Made by a program: the position numbers and the translations under genes
Origin: Pseudarthrobacter sp. NIBRBAC000502770
GTDB lineage: Bacteria; Actinomycetota; Actinomycetes; Actinomycetales; Micrococcaceae
Assembly: GCF_006517815.1 (NCBI RefSeq)
Contig: NZ_CP041198.1
Location: 992,001 to 1,056,000 of the forward strand
Length of the DNA: 64,000 nucleotides
Direction of reading: 5' to 3'
Notes under the pieces: generated by a model
The model's database searches: none
What the model was told of the DNA's origin: nothing
What the model saw: the letters and a program-made list of their open reading frames with translations, nothing else
Part shown: one piece after another, positions 32,761 to 41,675 of the stretch
How the letters are laid out: the number at the start of each line of letters is the position of its first letter
Numbering within the stretch: position 1 is the first letter of the stretch

Positions 32761-34391
32761 TGTCTGTGCTCCTTCTCCGCGGACACCGCTGCAGGCAGGA
32801 ATACTTCGAACTTGGCGCCGCGCCGGCCGTTAGTGGCCAGCGTACCGCCCAAACGCTGCACCGCCTGCCGGACCAGTGCCAGGCCAATGCCGCGGCCGCC
32901 CGCCCCTGCAGGCTTGGTGCTGAATCCGTGCCGGAAGATCTTTTCGGAATCCCCGGGGTCGATGGGAGCCCCGGAATCGTTCACGGCGATGTCCAGCCCC
33001 TCGTCGTCCGCCTCCAGCGTCAGCACCACGCGCCGCGGCGGCGGCGCATCCGCGGCCGCATCGATGGCGTTGTCCAGCAGGTTTCCCAGGATCGTCACCA
33101 GGTCCTGCACTGCAATCCCGGGTGCCGCGCCGGAGCCGAGGGTGGAGACATCCAGCTGGACGCCCCGCTCGTGGGCCTCGGCCACCTTGCCCATGACCAG
33201 TGCGCCCACCACGGGTTCGTCAATCGAGCTCACCATGTCGTCCGTCAGCTGCTGGCTCAAGGCCAGGTCCCGGGTGGCAAATTCGAGGGCTTCCCCGGTC
33301 CGGCCAAGTTCCAGGAGCGAGACCATGGTGTGAAGCCGGTTGGCGTGTTCGTGGGTCTGGGCCCGCAGCGCGTCGGACAGCGTGCGCATGGTCTGCAGTT
33401 CGTTGCCGAGGGCCTCGATCTCCGTCCGGTCCCTGAGGGTGGCCACCGTCCCGTAGACCGGAACCTTCCCGCGCGCCCCGGGGGATTCGGGGCCACGGGC
33501 AGGCCCCTGGTTCACCACCAGCACGCGCGAACCGGTCAGCACCATCTCGTCCTTGGTGGTGCGCCCGGAATCAAACAGGGCGCGCAGTTCGCTGTCCAGC
33601 GGGAGGTCCGCCAGCGACGGGGGCCGGGTGGGATCGTTACTGCCGGTGTCGGCCAGGCCAAGGAGCTCGGCAGCCTGGTCGTTGTACATCACCACGCGCT
33701 TCCTGGCATCGATAAGGATCAGCCCTTCGCGTACCGAGTGCAGGACCGATTCGTAGTAGGTGAAAAGCTGCGCCAGCTGCTCCGGCCCCCAGCCGCGCGT
33801 CACCCGGCGGAGGTACCTGCCCAGCAGCCAGGACGCAAGGGATCCGCCCACCAGCAAGGCAATGCCGACGGCGAGCAGGACCGGCAGGCGGCCGGTGAAC
33901 GCAACATCGACGCTGCGGACGGTCACCCCGGCCGCCACCAGGGCCTTAACCGTTCCGCCCGCGTCCTTGACCGGAACAATGGTCCGGACCGAAGGGCCAA
34001 GGGTGCCGGCGGTGACTTCGGTGTAGGTGTGGCCGCGCAGTGCTTCATCAATGGAGCCGATGTAGGGCCGGCCCAGCTCCTCGTCCCGGGGGTGCGTCCA
34101 GCGGGTCCGGTCCGGAGCCATGATGGTGATGAAATCTATGTGGGCGGCGCTGGTGACGTCCTTGGCGTAAGGCTGCAGCAGGGCGGACGGGTCCGGCGTG
34201 GCAGCGGCCTGGAGCACCAGGGGATTGGCTGCGATCGAGGCAGCCACTCCCTCCATGCGGCGCCCCGCTTCGTCATACGTACGGTCCCGTGCATCCACGT
34301 AGGCCGCAGTCCCCACGATGGCAATGAAGGATACGACGATCAGCAGGTTCGCCAGGAAGAGCCGGCGGGCGATACTCCAGCGGTGGATCAT
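32757..34391 (-). CDS. Sensor histidine kinase of the DcuS/CitA family
   Basis: A 544-residue membrane kinase for C4-dicarboxylates or citrate. Transmembrane segment 1 is at about residues 10-30; the extracytoplasmic PASp domain follows, with IDFITIMAPDRTRWTHPRDEELG, matching the ligand-binding signature of DcuS/CitA; segment 2 lies at about residues 172-195. A cytoplasmic PAS domain comes next, then the phospho-acceptor His in HEHANRLHTMVSLLELG and the ATPase motifs NLLDNAIDAA and GGRGIGLALV. It is first in a kinase-regulator operon and divergent from dctA by 158 bases. Confidence 0.92.
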   Translation of the reverse strand: MIHRWSIARRLFLANLLIVVSFIAIVGTAAYVDARDRTYDEAGRRMEGVAASIAANPLVLQAAATPDPSALLQPYAKDVTSAAHIDFITIMAPDRTRWTHPRDEELGRPYIGSIDEALRGHTYTEVTAGTLGPSVRTIVPVKDAGGTVKALVAAGVTVRSVDVAFTGRLPVLLAVGIALLVGGSLASWLLGRYLRRVTRGWGPEQLAQLFTYYESVLHSVREGLILIDARKRVVMYNDQAAELLGLADTGSNDPTRPPSLADLPLDSELRALFDSGRTTKDEMVLTGSRVLVVNQGPARGPESPGARGKVPVYGTVATLRDRTEIEALGNELQTMRTLSDALRAQTHEHANRLHTMVSLLELGRTGEALEFATRDLALSQQLTDDMVSSIDEPVVGALVMGKVAEAHERGVQLDVSTLGSGAAPGIAVQDLVTILGNLLDNAIDAAADAPPPRRVVLTLEADDEGLDIAVNDSGAPIDPGDSEKIFRHGFSTKPAGAGGRGIGLALVRQAVQRLGGTLATNGRRGAKFEVFLPAAVSAEKEHRQ

Positions 34392-34549
34392 GCTGCCTCC
34401 ATCTGAATCCCGGGACTACTGCGACCAATATGAACGCAACGGTGAGCTGGATCACGGGGTGCCCAATGATGGATATCACATTGTACGGACGTGTTGAGCC
34501 CAGAGATTGCGCCGCAGCGTCTATCAGAATATCCACAAGGAGACACATC

Positions 34550-35893
34550 ATGGCTTCTCAACGAGGAGAGTCGCTCGAGACCGCGACGCCGCGGCGCAAG
34601 GGACTGGACAAGTCCCACTACCTCTACATTGCCGTCATCGCCGCCGTCGTCCTTGGCGCGGTGGTGGGCCTGCTCTTCCCGGAGGTTGGCAAGTCGCTCA
34701 AGCCCCTGGGTGACGGCTTCGTCAAGCTCATCAAGATGATGATCGCGCCGGTCATCTTCTGCACCATCGTCCTGGGCATCGGCTCCATCGCCAAGGCGGC
34801 CACCGTCGGCAAGGTGGGCGGCCTCGCCCTGGGCTACTTCATCATCATGTCCACCTTCGCGCTGGCCATCGGCCTGGTGGTGGGCAACCTGATCCACCCG
34901 GGTGAAGGCCTGAAGCTGACGCCCTACGATCCCAACAAGAAGGCCGCCACGGACAGCACCGTGGACTTCCTGATGGGCATCATTCCCAGCGACATTCCGG
35001 TGCTGCCCACCCTGCTGGCCGCAATCCTGGTTGGCTTCGCACTTCAGAAGATGGGCGCCCAGGGCACCCCCATCCTCAAGGCCATCGGCCACGCCCAGGC
35101 CCTTGTCTTCCGCATCCTGATCATGATCATGTGGCTCGCCCCGGTTGGCGCCTTCGGCGCCATCGCCGCCGTCGTCGGAGCCACCGGCGTCCAGGCCATC
35201 GTGAGCATGTTCACCCTGATGATCGCCTTCTACATCACCTGTGCGCTGTTTATCGTCGTCATCCTGGGCGGCCTGCTGCAGGTTGTTGCCGGCGTGAACA
35301 TCTTCAAGCTGATGAAGTACCTGGCCCGCGAATACCTCATCATCTTCTCCACCTCGTCTTCCGAAGCGGCGCTGCCCCGCCTGATCGCCAAGATGGAACA
35401 CCTCGGCGTCTCCAAGCCCGTCGTCGGCGTCACCGTTCCCACGGGCTACTCCTTCAACCTGGACGGCACCGCCATCTACCTGACCATGGCGTCCCTTTTC
35501 GTGGCCAACGCCATGGGCACCCCGCTGGACCTCGGTGCCCAGATCTCCCTGCTGGTCTTCATGATCATCGCCTCCAAGGGGGCTGCAGGCGTCACCGGCG
35601 CCGGCCTGGCCACCCTCGCAGCCGGCCTGCAGGCACACCGCCCCGAACTGCTTGGAGGAGTGGGCATCATCGTCGGCATCGACCGCTTCATGTCCGAGGC
35701 ACGGGCACTGACCAACTTCACCGGCAACGCCGTGGCCACCGTCCTGGTGGGCACCTGGGTCAAGGAGATCGACGGCGGCCAGGTTGCCCGCGTCCTCTCC
35801 GGCGAGGTTCCCTTCGACGAGCAGACCATGATCGCCGGCCACGGCGGGATGGCACCCAAGGAAGAGGGCGCACGGGAAGCCGCCAAGGCGTAG
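34550..35893 (+). CDS. dctA: C4-dicarboxylate:cation symporter DctA
   Basis: A 447-residue transporter of the DAACS/SLC1 family importing succinate, fumarate and malate with protons or sodium. There are about eight transmembrane helices plus two re-entrant hairpins. Family motifs are the serine-rich hairpin TSSSEAALPRL and GYSFNLDGTAIYLTMA with the cation- and substrate-binding Asn/Asp. The ATG at 34550 has the SD AAGGAG 8 nt upstream; the upstream in-frame extension lacks similarity. Divergent from its probable DcuSR-type regulators. A terminator follows. Confidence 0.95.
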   Translation: MASQRGESLETATPRRKGLDKSHYLYIAVIAAVVLGAVVGLLFPEVGKSLKPLGDGFVKLIKMMIAPVIFCTIVLGIGSIAKAATVGKVGGLALGYFIIMSTFALAIGLVVGNLIHPGEGLKLTPYDPNKKAATDSTVDFLMGIIPSDIPVLPTLLAAILVGFALQKMGAQGTPILKAIGHAQALVFRILIMIMWLAPVGAFGAIAAVVGATGVQAIVSMFTLMIAFYITCALFIVVILGGLLQVVAGVNIFKLMKYLAREYLIIFSTSSSEAALPRLIAKMEHLGVSKPVVGVTVPTGYSFNLDGTAIYLTMASLFVANAMGTPLDLGAQISLLVFMIIASKGAAGVTGAGLATLAAGLQAHRPELLGGVGIIVGIDRFMSEARALTNFTGNAVATVLVGTWVKEIDGGQVARVLSGEVPFDEQTMIAGHGGMAPKEEGAREAAKA

Positions 35894-35915
35894 CCCCACC
35901 CGCTCAACGACACGG

Positions 35916-35950
35916 AACCGCCCCCGCAGCCACGCTGCGGGGGCGGTTTT
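35916..35950 (+). terminator. Intrinsic terminator of dctA
   Basis: A perfect 15-bp stem (35916-35930 with 35934-35948) with a CAC loop and a TTTT end, 22 bases after dctA. Confidence 0.9.
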
Positions 35951-36111
35951 ACGTTGTCCCCGCGACGAACCTTCGACCTCAGCTAGAGGGTCAAGGCTCA
36001 ACATTCGCGGAAAGTCAAGCTCCGTCAAATACCGTGTCGGGCGCTGTAGCCTAGGGAGCAGAACGAACGGCGCTGGTACGCCAGCGGCAGGAAATCACCG
36101 TCATCGAAAGT

Positions 36112-37023
36112 GTGGACAGATACGTGAGCAGCGAACAGGGTTCAGCAACTCTGGAGGGCACGGAATTCGACCTGGAAAACGCAGTGATGGGCCCCACTGG
36201 ACGCCCATACCGCGAGTTCCCGGAACCTGCGCCGCTGCCCTCCCACGGTCCGGCCCGCGTCATCGCCATGGTTAACCAGAAGGGCGGCGTCGGGAAGACG
36301 ACCTCCACCATCAACCTGGCCGCCGCGCTCGCCGAGTACGGCCGCCGTGTCCTGCTGGTGGACTTCGACCCCCAGGGCGCGTTGTCCGCGGGCCTCGGCG
36401 TCAACCCGCATGAGCTTGACCTCACCGTTTACAACGTCCTGATGGACCGCAAGGTGGATATCCGCGACGCCATCCACCAGACCGGTGTCGAAAACGTCGA
36501 CCTGCTGCCGGCCAACATCGACCTTTCCGCGGCAGAGGTGCAGCTGGTCAATGAGGTGGCGCGCGAACAGGTCCTGGACCGTGCGCTGAAGAAGGTCGAA
36601 GACGACTACGACGTCGTGCTTATCGACTGCCAGCCTTCCCTGGGGCTCCTGACCGTCAACGCGCTCACGGCGGCCCACGGCGTCATCATTCCGCTCATCT
36701 GCGAGTTCTTCGCACTGCGTGCCGTTGCACTCCTCGTGGAAACGATCGACAAGGTGCAGGACCGGCTGAACCCCCGGCTTCAGGTGGACGGCGTGCTGGC
36801 CACCATGTACGACGCCCGGACCCTGCACAGCCGCGAAGTGATCACCCGGCTGGTGGAGGCGTTCGGCGACAAGGTCTTCGAAACCGTGATCAAGCGCTCC
36901 ATCAAGTTTGCCGATGCCACCGTGGCTGCCGAGCCCATCACCAGCTATGCCGGAAACCACGTGGGTGCCGACGCCTACCGCCGGCTCGCCAAGGAGCTGA
37001 TCTCCCGCGGCGGCGCACCCTAA
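36112..37023 (+). CDS. ParA/Soj-like ATPase upstream of scpAB
   Basis: A 303-residue MinD/ParA ATPase. The deviant Walker A KGGVGKT is at residues 57-63, with LLVDFDPQGALSAGLG and the Walker B LIDCQPSLGLLTVNAL. The N-terminal 45 residues are variable. No parB partner or parS sequence is next to it. The gene leads the scpA-scpB operon (8-base gap), so a chromosome-organisation role alongside condensin is likely. The start is uncertain: GTG at 36112 or GTG at 36124, neither with a strong SD. A TAGCCT hexamer at 36047-36052 is a possible -10. Confidence 0.88.
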   Translation: MDRYVSSEQGSATLEGTEFDLENAVMGPTGRPYREFPEPAPLPSHGPARVIAMVNQKGGVGKTTSTINLAAALAEYGRRVLLVDFDPQGALSAGLGVNPHELDLTVYNVLMDRKVDIRDAIHQTGVENVDLLPANIDLSAAEVQLVNEVAREQVLDRALKKVEDDYDVVLIDCQPSLGLLTVNALTAAHGVIIPLICEFFALRAVALLVETIDKVQDRLNPRLQVDGVLATMYDARTLHSREVITRLVEAFGDKVFETVIKRSIKFADATVAAEPITSYAGNHVGADAYRRLAKELISRGGAP

Positions 37024-37030
37024 GCACGCC

Positions 37031-37846
37031 GTGGCCGAATCCAAGCCCGGCTTCGAGGTCCGGCTGGCCAACTTCACGGGTCCGTTCGACCTCCTCCTGG
37101 GACTGATTGCCAAGCACCAGCTGGACATCACCGAAGTAGCCATCGCCACGGTTACGGACGAGTTCATCAAGTACATCCGCAAGCTGCAGCAGCTCGGTGA
37201 AGAATGGGCCCTGGACGAGGCAAGCGAGTTCCTGGTGATAGCCGCTACCCTCCTCGACCTCAAGGCGGCCCGGCTTCTCCCGGCAGGTGAAGTCGAGGAC
37301 GACGAGGACATCGCCCTGCTGGAGGCCAGGGACCTGCTCTTTGCCCGGTTGCTCCAGTACAAGGCCTTCAAGCAGGTGGCGGGAATCCTGGGCGAAACCC
37401 TGGACCAGGAAGGGCGCCGTTTTCCACGCCAGGTGGCCCTCGAAGAGCATTTTGCGGCCATGCTTCCCGAACTCGTCTGGAAGCACACACCCCACCAGTT
37501 CGCTGCCCTGGCCGAGGCGGCCCTGAGGCCCAAGTCGCCTGCGCAGCCACCGCAGGTAGCGCTCGGCCACCTCCACGGCAGCAACGTCAGCGTCAAAGAA
37601 CAGGCCGAAGTGCTGGGCCGCAGGCTGCGGGAGGAGTCGCCGCTGACCTTCCGCTCGCTGATTGCCGATGCCGGTTCTACCCTGGTGGTCGTGGCCAGGT
37701 TCCTGGCACTCCTGGAACTGTTCCGGGACCGGGCCGTCTCATTCGACCAGCTGTCCCCGCTGGCGGACCTCGCCGTCCACTGGACGGCCGACCGCCCGGA
37801 CTGGTCGGCGGAAAACCTAAGCGAAGAATTCGAGGAGCAACTGTGA
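37031..37846 (+). CDS. scpA: Condensin kleisin subunit ScpA
   Basis: A 271-residue kleisin that bridges SMC heads and binds ScpB. The N-terminal motif FEVRLANFTGPFDLLLGLIAKH is diagnostic for ScpA, followed by ITEVAIATVTDEFIKYI and the central helical ASEFLVIAATLLDLKAARLLP. The C-terminal winged helix contacts the SMC head. GTG start at 37031; the stop overlaps the scpB start (GTGA). The length is normal. Confidence 0.95.
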   Translation: MAESKPGFEVRLANFTGPFDLLLGLIAKHQLDITEVAIATVTDEFIKYIRKLQQLGEEWALDEASEFLVIAATLLDLKAARLLPAGEVEDDEDIALLEARDLLFARLLQYKAFKQVAGILGETLDQEGRRFPRQVALEEHFAAMLPELVWKHTPHQFAALAEAALRPKSPAQPPQVALGHLHGSNVSVKEQAEVLGRRLREESPLTFRSLIADAGSTLVVVARFLALLELFRDRAVSFDQLSPLADLAVHWTADRPDWSAENLSEEFEEQL

Positions 37847-38514
37847 ACCCGTCACAGGACACGCCGCAGCAGGACGCCACCGGCCACGGGCCGGACTTCG
37901 CCCACCTTCCCGGCGGGGCCAAGGCTGCCCTGGAAGCGGTCCTCATGGTTCTGGACGAGCCGGCCACTGAGGAGGAGCTGGCGGCGGGAGTAGGGCTGAC
38001 GGTCCACGCGGTCCGCTCCCTGCTGGCAGAACTGGAACGCGAGTATAACGGCTATACTGTTAAAGCCCCGGAGGTGGAGAGTGCCAGCAGCGCTGGTATC
38101 GGATCCAGTCCCCGGGGTTTTGAATTGCGGAACATCGCCGGTGGCTGGCGCATCTACTCCCGCGCGGAATTTGCCGACATTGTGGGCAAGTACGTGCTTG
38201 AGGGGCAGACTGCCAGGCTTACCCAGGCGGCATTGGAAACACTGGCAGTCATCGCGTACCGCCAGCCCGTTTCCCGGGCGCGCGTGTCTGCAATTCGCGG
38301 GGTCAATGTTGACTCTGTCGTACGGACGCTGGCCCAACGGGGGCTGGTCGAGGACGCGGGAACGGATCCCGAGTCCGGCGCAATCCTCTACCGGACTACC
38401 TCGTATTTCCTCGAACGGATGGGGATCAGTTCAGTGGAGGACCTGCCCAACCTGTCGCCGCACCTTCCGGGGCTCGACGGGATCGCAGAGTTCTACGACG
38501 CCGGGACGATGTAG
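37843..38514 (+). CDS. scpB: Condensin subunit ScpB
   Basis: A 223-residue double winged-helix protein that forms a dimer on ScpA. The motif VLMVLDEPATEEELAAGVGL begins the first winged helix; LTQAALETLAVIAYRQPVSR and IRGVNVDSVVRTLAQRGLVED, typical of ScpB, form the second. GTG start overlapping scpA by 4 bases. The first 20 residues are Gln/Asp-rich and probably disordered. Confidence 0.94.
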   Translation: MNPSQDTPQQDATGHGPDFAHLPGGAKAALEAVLMVLDEPATEEELAAGVGLTVHAVRSLLAELEREYNGYTVKAPEVESASSAGIGSSPRGFELRNIAGGWRIYSRAEFADIVGKYVLEGQTARLTQAALETLAVIAYRQPVSRARVSAIRGVNVDSVVRTLAQRGLVEDAGTDPESGAILYRTTSYFLERMGISSVEDLPNLSPHLPGLDGIAEFYDAGTM

Positions 38515-38640
38515 GCAGGACACCCCTGCCCGCACCATCCATCCAGCAAGGGTTATTTATCAGGGCAGACGAAGTCTGCGCGGCTGGCTAAGGTTGTTTT
38601 TGGACATCTCAGCCGGCCAAAACATATTGAAGGACGGGTC

Positions 38641-39849
38641 ATGACACAGGCGGGACGCCAGGGTTCACCACGTAACAGTTCGGGACGCGGCGGGAACGAA
38701 CGCAACAGTTCCCAGCGCAACCCGGCACAGGGCGGCAGCTTCAGCGGGGGCTCCCGCGGCGGAGCAGGCAAACGTGCCGCAGGATTCGGTGGGGACCGCC
38801 CGCACCGTTCGCCCAAGCCGCGCGAAGAGCGATTCATCGATCCCGACCTGGCAGGGGACCAGCAGGGACGCGGAGCTGAGGCTGCCCGGGGCGCCAAGCC
38901 GTCGTCGCGCAAGCCGGCTGCCCGCAAGCCCGGTGCCAAGAAGGCTCCCGGCACGCCGGGTGCCCCCAAGCCCAAGCCACGCACCGGCGCACCCGGTGCA
39001 GCCGCCTCACGTGCCTTCGGCAGCGAACGCTTCGGCCAGAACCTGGGTCCGGTCCGAAAGCCCGTCCGGAAGAAAGGCCCCCGGGGCAACGTTCCCCAGT
39101 CTGAACTCCACGATGCCGACGGCGTCCGCCTCCAGAAGGTGATGGCCTCCGCAGGGGTTGCCTCCCGGCGCGTCTGCGAGGAGATGATCGCCGAGGGCCG
39201 GGTCGAAGTCGACGGCCAGGTAGTCACCGAACTCGGTGTCCGCGTGGACCCCAAGACTGCCGTCATCCACGTTGACGGGCTGCGGATCCAGCTGGACGAA
39301 AACCTGGTCTACATGGTGTTCAACAAGCCCAAGGGCGTGGTGTCCACCATGGAGGACCCCGAAGGCCGGCCCTGCATCAGCGACTTCCTGAAGAACAACA
39401 AGAATACCGGCGAACGCCTCTTCCACGTTGGCCGGCTCGACGTCGCCACCGAAGGCCTGCTGCTGCTGACCAACGACGGCGAACTCGCCAACCGGCTGAC
39501 CCACCCTTCCTATGAGGTACCCAAGACCTACCTGGTACAGGTGCGTGGGCCGTTCCCGCAGGGCGTCGGCGCCCAGCTGAAGGCCGGCGTCGAACTGGAG
39601 GACGGGTTCGCTTCCGTTGACTCCTTCCGCCTGGTGGACTCCACCCCGGGCCACGTGCTGATTGAGGTTGTGCTCCACTCCGGCAAGAACCGCATTGTCC
39701 GGCGCCTGTTCGACGCTGTTGGCTTCCCGGTCCAGCGGCTGGTCCGCGTCAAGGTGGGCCCCATCGGGCTCGGCGACCAGCGACAGGGCAGCATCCGCAA
39801 CCTTGGCAAGCAGGAAGTCGGCCACCTGCTGGCATCCGTAGGGCTGTAA
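38641..39849 (+). CDS. rluB: 23S rRNA pseudouridine synthase RluB-like, with long basic N-terminal extension
   Basis: A 402-residue enzyme converting a uridine near position 2605 of 23S rRNA to pseudouridine. Residues 1-155 are Arg/Gly/Pro/Lys-rich and disordered, with an RGG-like start and AKKAPG-type segments; the E. coli enzyme lacks such a block. The S4 domain covers about residues 160-215 (VRLQKVMASAGVASRR), and the catalytic domain has GRLDVATEGLLLLTNDGEL with the active Asp at about residue 265. GAAGGACGGG precedes the ATG. It is in the conserved scpAB-rluB-cmk-der order. Confidence 0.93.
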   Translation: MTQAGRQGSPRNSSGRGGNERNSSQRNPAQGGSFSGGSRGGAGKRAAGFGGDRPHRSPKPREERFIDPDLAGDQQGRGAEAARGAKPSSRKPAARKPGAKKAPGTPGAPKPKPRTGAPGAAASRAFGSERFGQNLGPVRKPVRKKGPRGNVPQSELHDADGVRLQKVMASAGVASRRVCEEMIAEGRVEVDGQVVTELGVRVDPKTAVIHVDGLRIQLDENLVYMVFNKPKGVVSTMEDPEGRPCISDFLKNNKNTGERLFHVGRLDVATEGLLLLTNDGELANRLTHPSYEVPKTYLVQVRGPFPQGVGAQLKAGVELEDGFASVDSFRLVDSTPGHVLIEVVLHSGKNRIVRRLFDAVGFPVQRLVRVKVGPIGLGDQRQGSIRNLGKQEVGHLLASVGL

Positions 39850-39852
39850 GGC

Positions 39853-40962
39853 ATGTCCGCGTTCAAAAGCCAGGGCCGCGGCCACCTGGATGGCCCGGTG
39901 GTGGTCATCGGCACCGGGCTGCTGGGCACCAGCATTGGGCTGGGCCTGCGGGGGCGTGGCGTACCCGTGTTCCTGTCGGACCCGTCGCCCACCAACCAGG
40001 CGGTGGCCGTGGACATCGGTGCCGGCCGCCCGCTGCCGGAACTGGGCGACGCGTCGCCGCAGCTGGTGGTGGTAGCCGCTCCGCCGGACGTCACGGCCGG
40101 CGTCGTCCTTGCCGCGCTGTCCAGCTACCCGGATGCCGTGGTCATCGATATCGCCAGTGTGAAGGCGGACATCCTGGCCCGGCTGCGGGAATCCGGCGTC
40201 GACCTGTCCCGCTACGTAGGGACGCATCCCATGGCAGGACGCGAAAAGTCCGGCCCGGTAGCTGCACGCGGCGAGCTGTTCACGTCCATGCCGTGGGTGC
40301 TCTGCCCCTCGGAAGAAACCTCCGGCCACGCGTTGCAGGTGGCCCGATCGCTCGCCTCCGACCTCGGGGCTGTCGTCTCGCAGTTCACCGCCGACGAGCA
40401 CGATGAAGCTGTGGCGCTGGTCTCGCACCTGCCCCAGGTCATGTCCTCGCTGCTGGCCAGCCGGCTGCAGGGAACTCCGCTGCACGCACTGTCCCTGGCG
40501 GGCAACGGCCTGCGCGACGTCACGAGGATCGCAGCCAGCGACCCCACCTTGTGGGTCCAGATCCTCGGCGGCAACGCGGCCAAGGTGGTGGAGATCCTCT
40601 ACGATGTCCGGGACGACCTGAACCGGCTGATCGGCACGTTGGAGAATCCTGCCGCGCCCGGCGCCAGGCTGGACCTCGCCCAGCTCATCAGCGAGGGGAA
40701 CGCCGGACAGGCGCGGATCCCCGGGAAACACGGCGGGCCCCCGCAGGCCTACGCGTGGCTCACCGTCCTGGTGGATGACAAGCCCGGCCAGATCGCACAG
40801 CTGCTTACCGAAATCGGCGAGATCGGCGTCAACCTGGAGGACATGCGGCTGGACCACTCGTCGGGCCAAAACGTAGGTATGGTGGAAATCTCCGTGTTGC
40901 CGAACAAGCACGACCATTTGATCGAAGCCCTTAACGACCGCGGATGGCGGGTACTTCAGTAA
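39853..40962 (+). CDS. tyrA: Prephenate dehydrogenase with C-terminal ACT domain
   Basis: A 369-residue enzyme converting prephenate to 4-hydroxyphenylpyruvate in tyrosine synthesis. The Rossmann motif is VVIGTGLLGTSIGLGL at about residues 17-32; THPMAGREKSG (about residue 125) carries the conserved catalytic His region. A C-terminal ACT domain (LTVLVDDKPGQIAQLLTEIG, about residues 298-317) suggests tyrosine feedback control. It sits 3 bases after rluB, and its TAA overlaps the cmk ATG, so an aromatic amino acid gene is embedded in a translation/chromosome operon. Confidence 0.94.
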   Translation: MSAFKSQGRGHLDGPVVVIGTGLLGTSIGLGLRGRGVPVFLSDPSPTNQAVAVDIGAGRPLPELGDASPQLVVVAAPPDVTAGVVLAALSSYPDAVVIDIASVKADILARLRESGVDLSRYVGTHPMAGREKSGPVAARGELFTSMPWVLCPSEETSGHALQVARSLASDLGAVVSQFTADEHDEAVALVSHLPQVMSSLLASRLQGTPLHALSLAGNGLRDVTRIAASDPTLWVQILGGNAAKVVEILYDVRDDLNRLIGTLENPAAPGARLDLAQLISEGNAGQARIPGKHGGPPQAYAWLTVLVDDKPGQIAQLLTEIGEIGVNLEDMRLDHSSGQNVGMVEISVLPNKHDHLIEALNDRGWRVLQ

Positions 40963-41675
40963 TGACACAGGAACTCCTCGAATCCATGCGCGCCCTGCGC
41001 ATCGGCCGCCCGCTGGTGGTGGCCATCGACGGGCCGTCCGGCTCCGGAAAATCGAGCGTGAGCAAGGAAGTTGCCCGCAGGCTCCGGCTGGCCTACCTGG
41101 ACACCGGTGCGATGTACCGGGCCCTGACCTGGTACTGCGTCACTGAAGGCATCGACCTCGAGGACGGTGCTGCCGTGGAGCAGGCATCCCGGGACTTTGT
41201 GCTTGAACTGAGCACCAGCCCGCTGGAGGAATATGTCCGGGTGGGGGGCGTAGACGTCACGGACGCCATCCGGGAGCCGGCCATCTCGGCCGCCGTCAGT
41301 GCGGTCGCCACCACCCTCGGCGCACGGACAGAACTGATCCGGCGGCAGCGGGACCTGATCGAAAAGCACCACCGCCGGATGGTGGTGGAAGGCAGGGACA
41401 TCACCACCGTCGTCGCGCCCGGGGCCGAGGTGCGCATGCTCCTCACCGCCAGCGAGGAAGCCCGGCTTCGCCGGCGCGGCCTCCAGCTGGGCGGGACGCA
41501 GGACGCCGAGCAGCTGGCTGCCCAGGTCACGCACCGGGACGCCAAGGACTCCACCGTAGTGAACTTCACCCAGGCCGCCTCCGGCGTCGTGACTCTGGAC
41601 TCCTCGGATCTGGACTTCGAACAGACCGTGGATGCAGCCCTCGTGATTGTCACCAAGGTCCTCAACCGTGACTGA
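40962..41675 (+). CDS. cmk: Cytidylate kinase
   Basis: A 237-residue kinase phosphorylating CMP and dCMP. The P-loop GPSGSGKS is at residues 24-31, followed by LDTGAMYRALTWYC and EGRDITTVVAPGAEVRMLLTAS, which are CMP-kinase specific. The start at 40962 (TAATG overlap with tyrA) gives the family N-terminus; an earlier in-frame start would lie inside tyrA. Its last codons overlap the start of the acyltransferase gene. Confidence 0.95.
   Translation: MTQELLESMRALRIGRPLVVAIDGPSGSGKSSVSKEVARRLRLAYLDTGAMYRALTWYCVTEGIDLEDGAAVEQASRDFVLELSTSPLEEYVRVGGVDVTDAIREPAISAAVSAVATTLGARTELIRRQRDLIEKHHRRMVVEGRDITTVVAPGAEVRMLLTASEEARLRRRGLQLGGTQDAEQLAAQVTHRDAKDSTVVNFTQAASGVVTLDSSDLDFEQTVDAALVIVTKVLNRD

Noticed and set aside
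34388..36028. 546-codon open frame antisense to dctA
   Set aside because: Low-complexity His/Asp/Gly-rich translation with no family features; a typical high-G+C shadow frame opposite a well-identified transporter.
38043..38057. GTATA-ACGGC-TATAC inverted repeat inside scpB as an operator like those at prp
   Set aside because: It lies within coding sequence, with a 5-base centre unlike the prp palindromes; probably chance.
39007..40968. 653-codon open frame antisense to rluB and tyrA
   Set aside because: Spans two genes with clear catalytic motifs on the other strand; its composition is that of a mirror frame.
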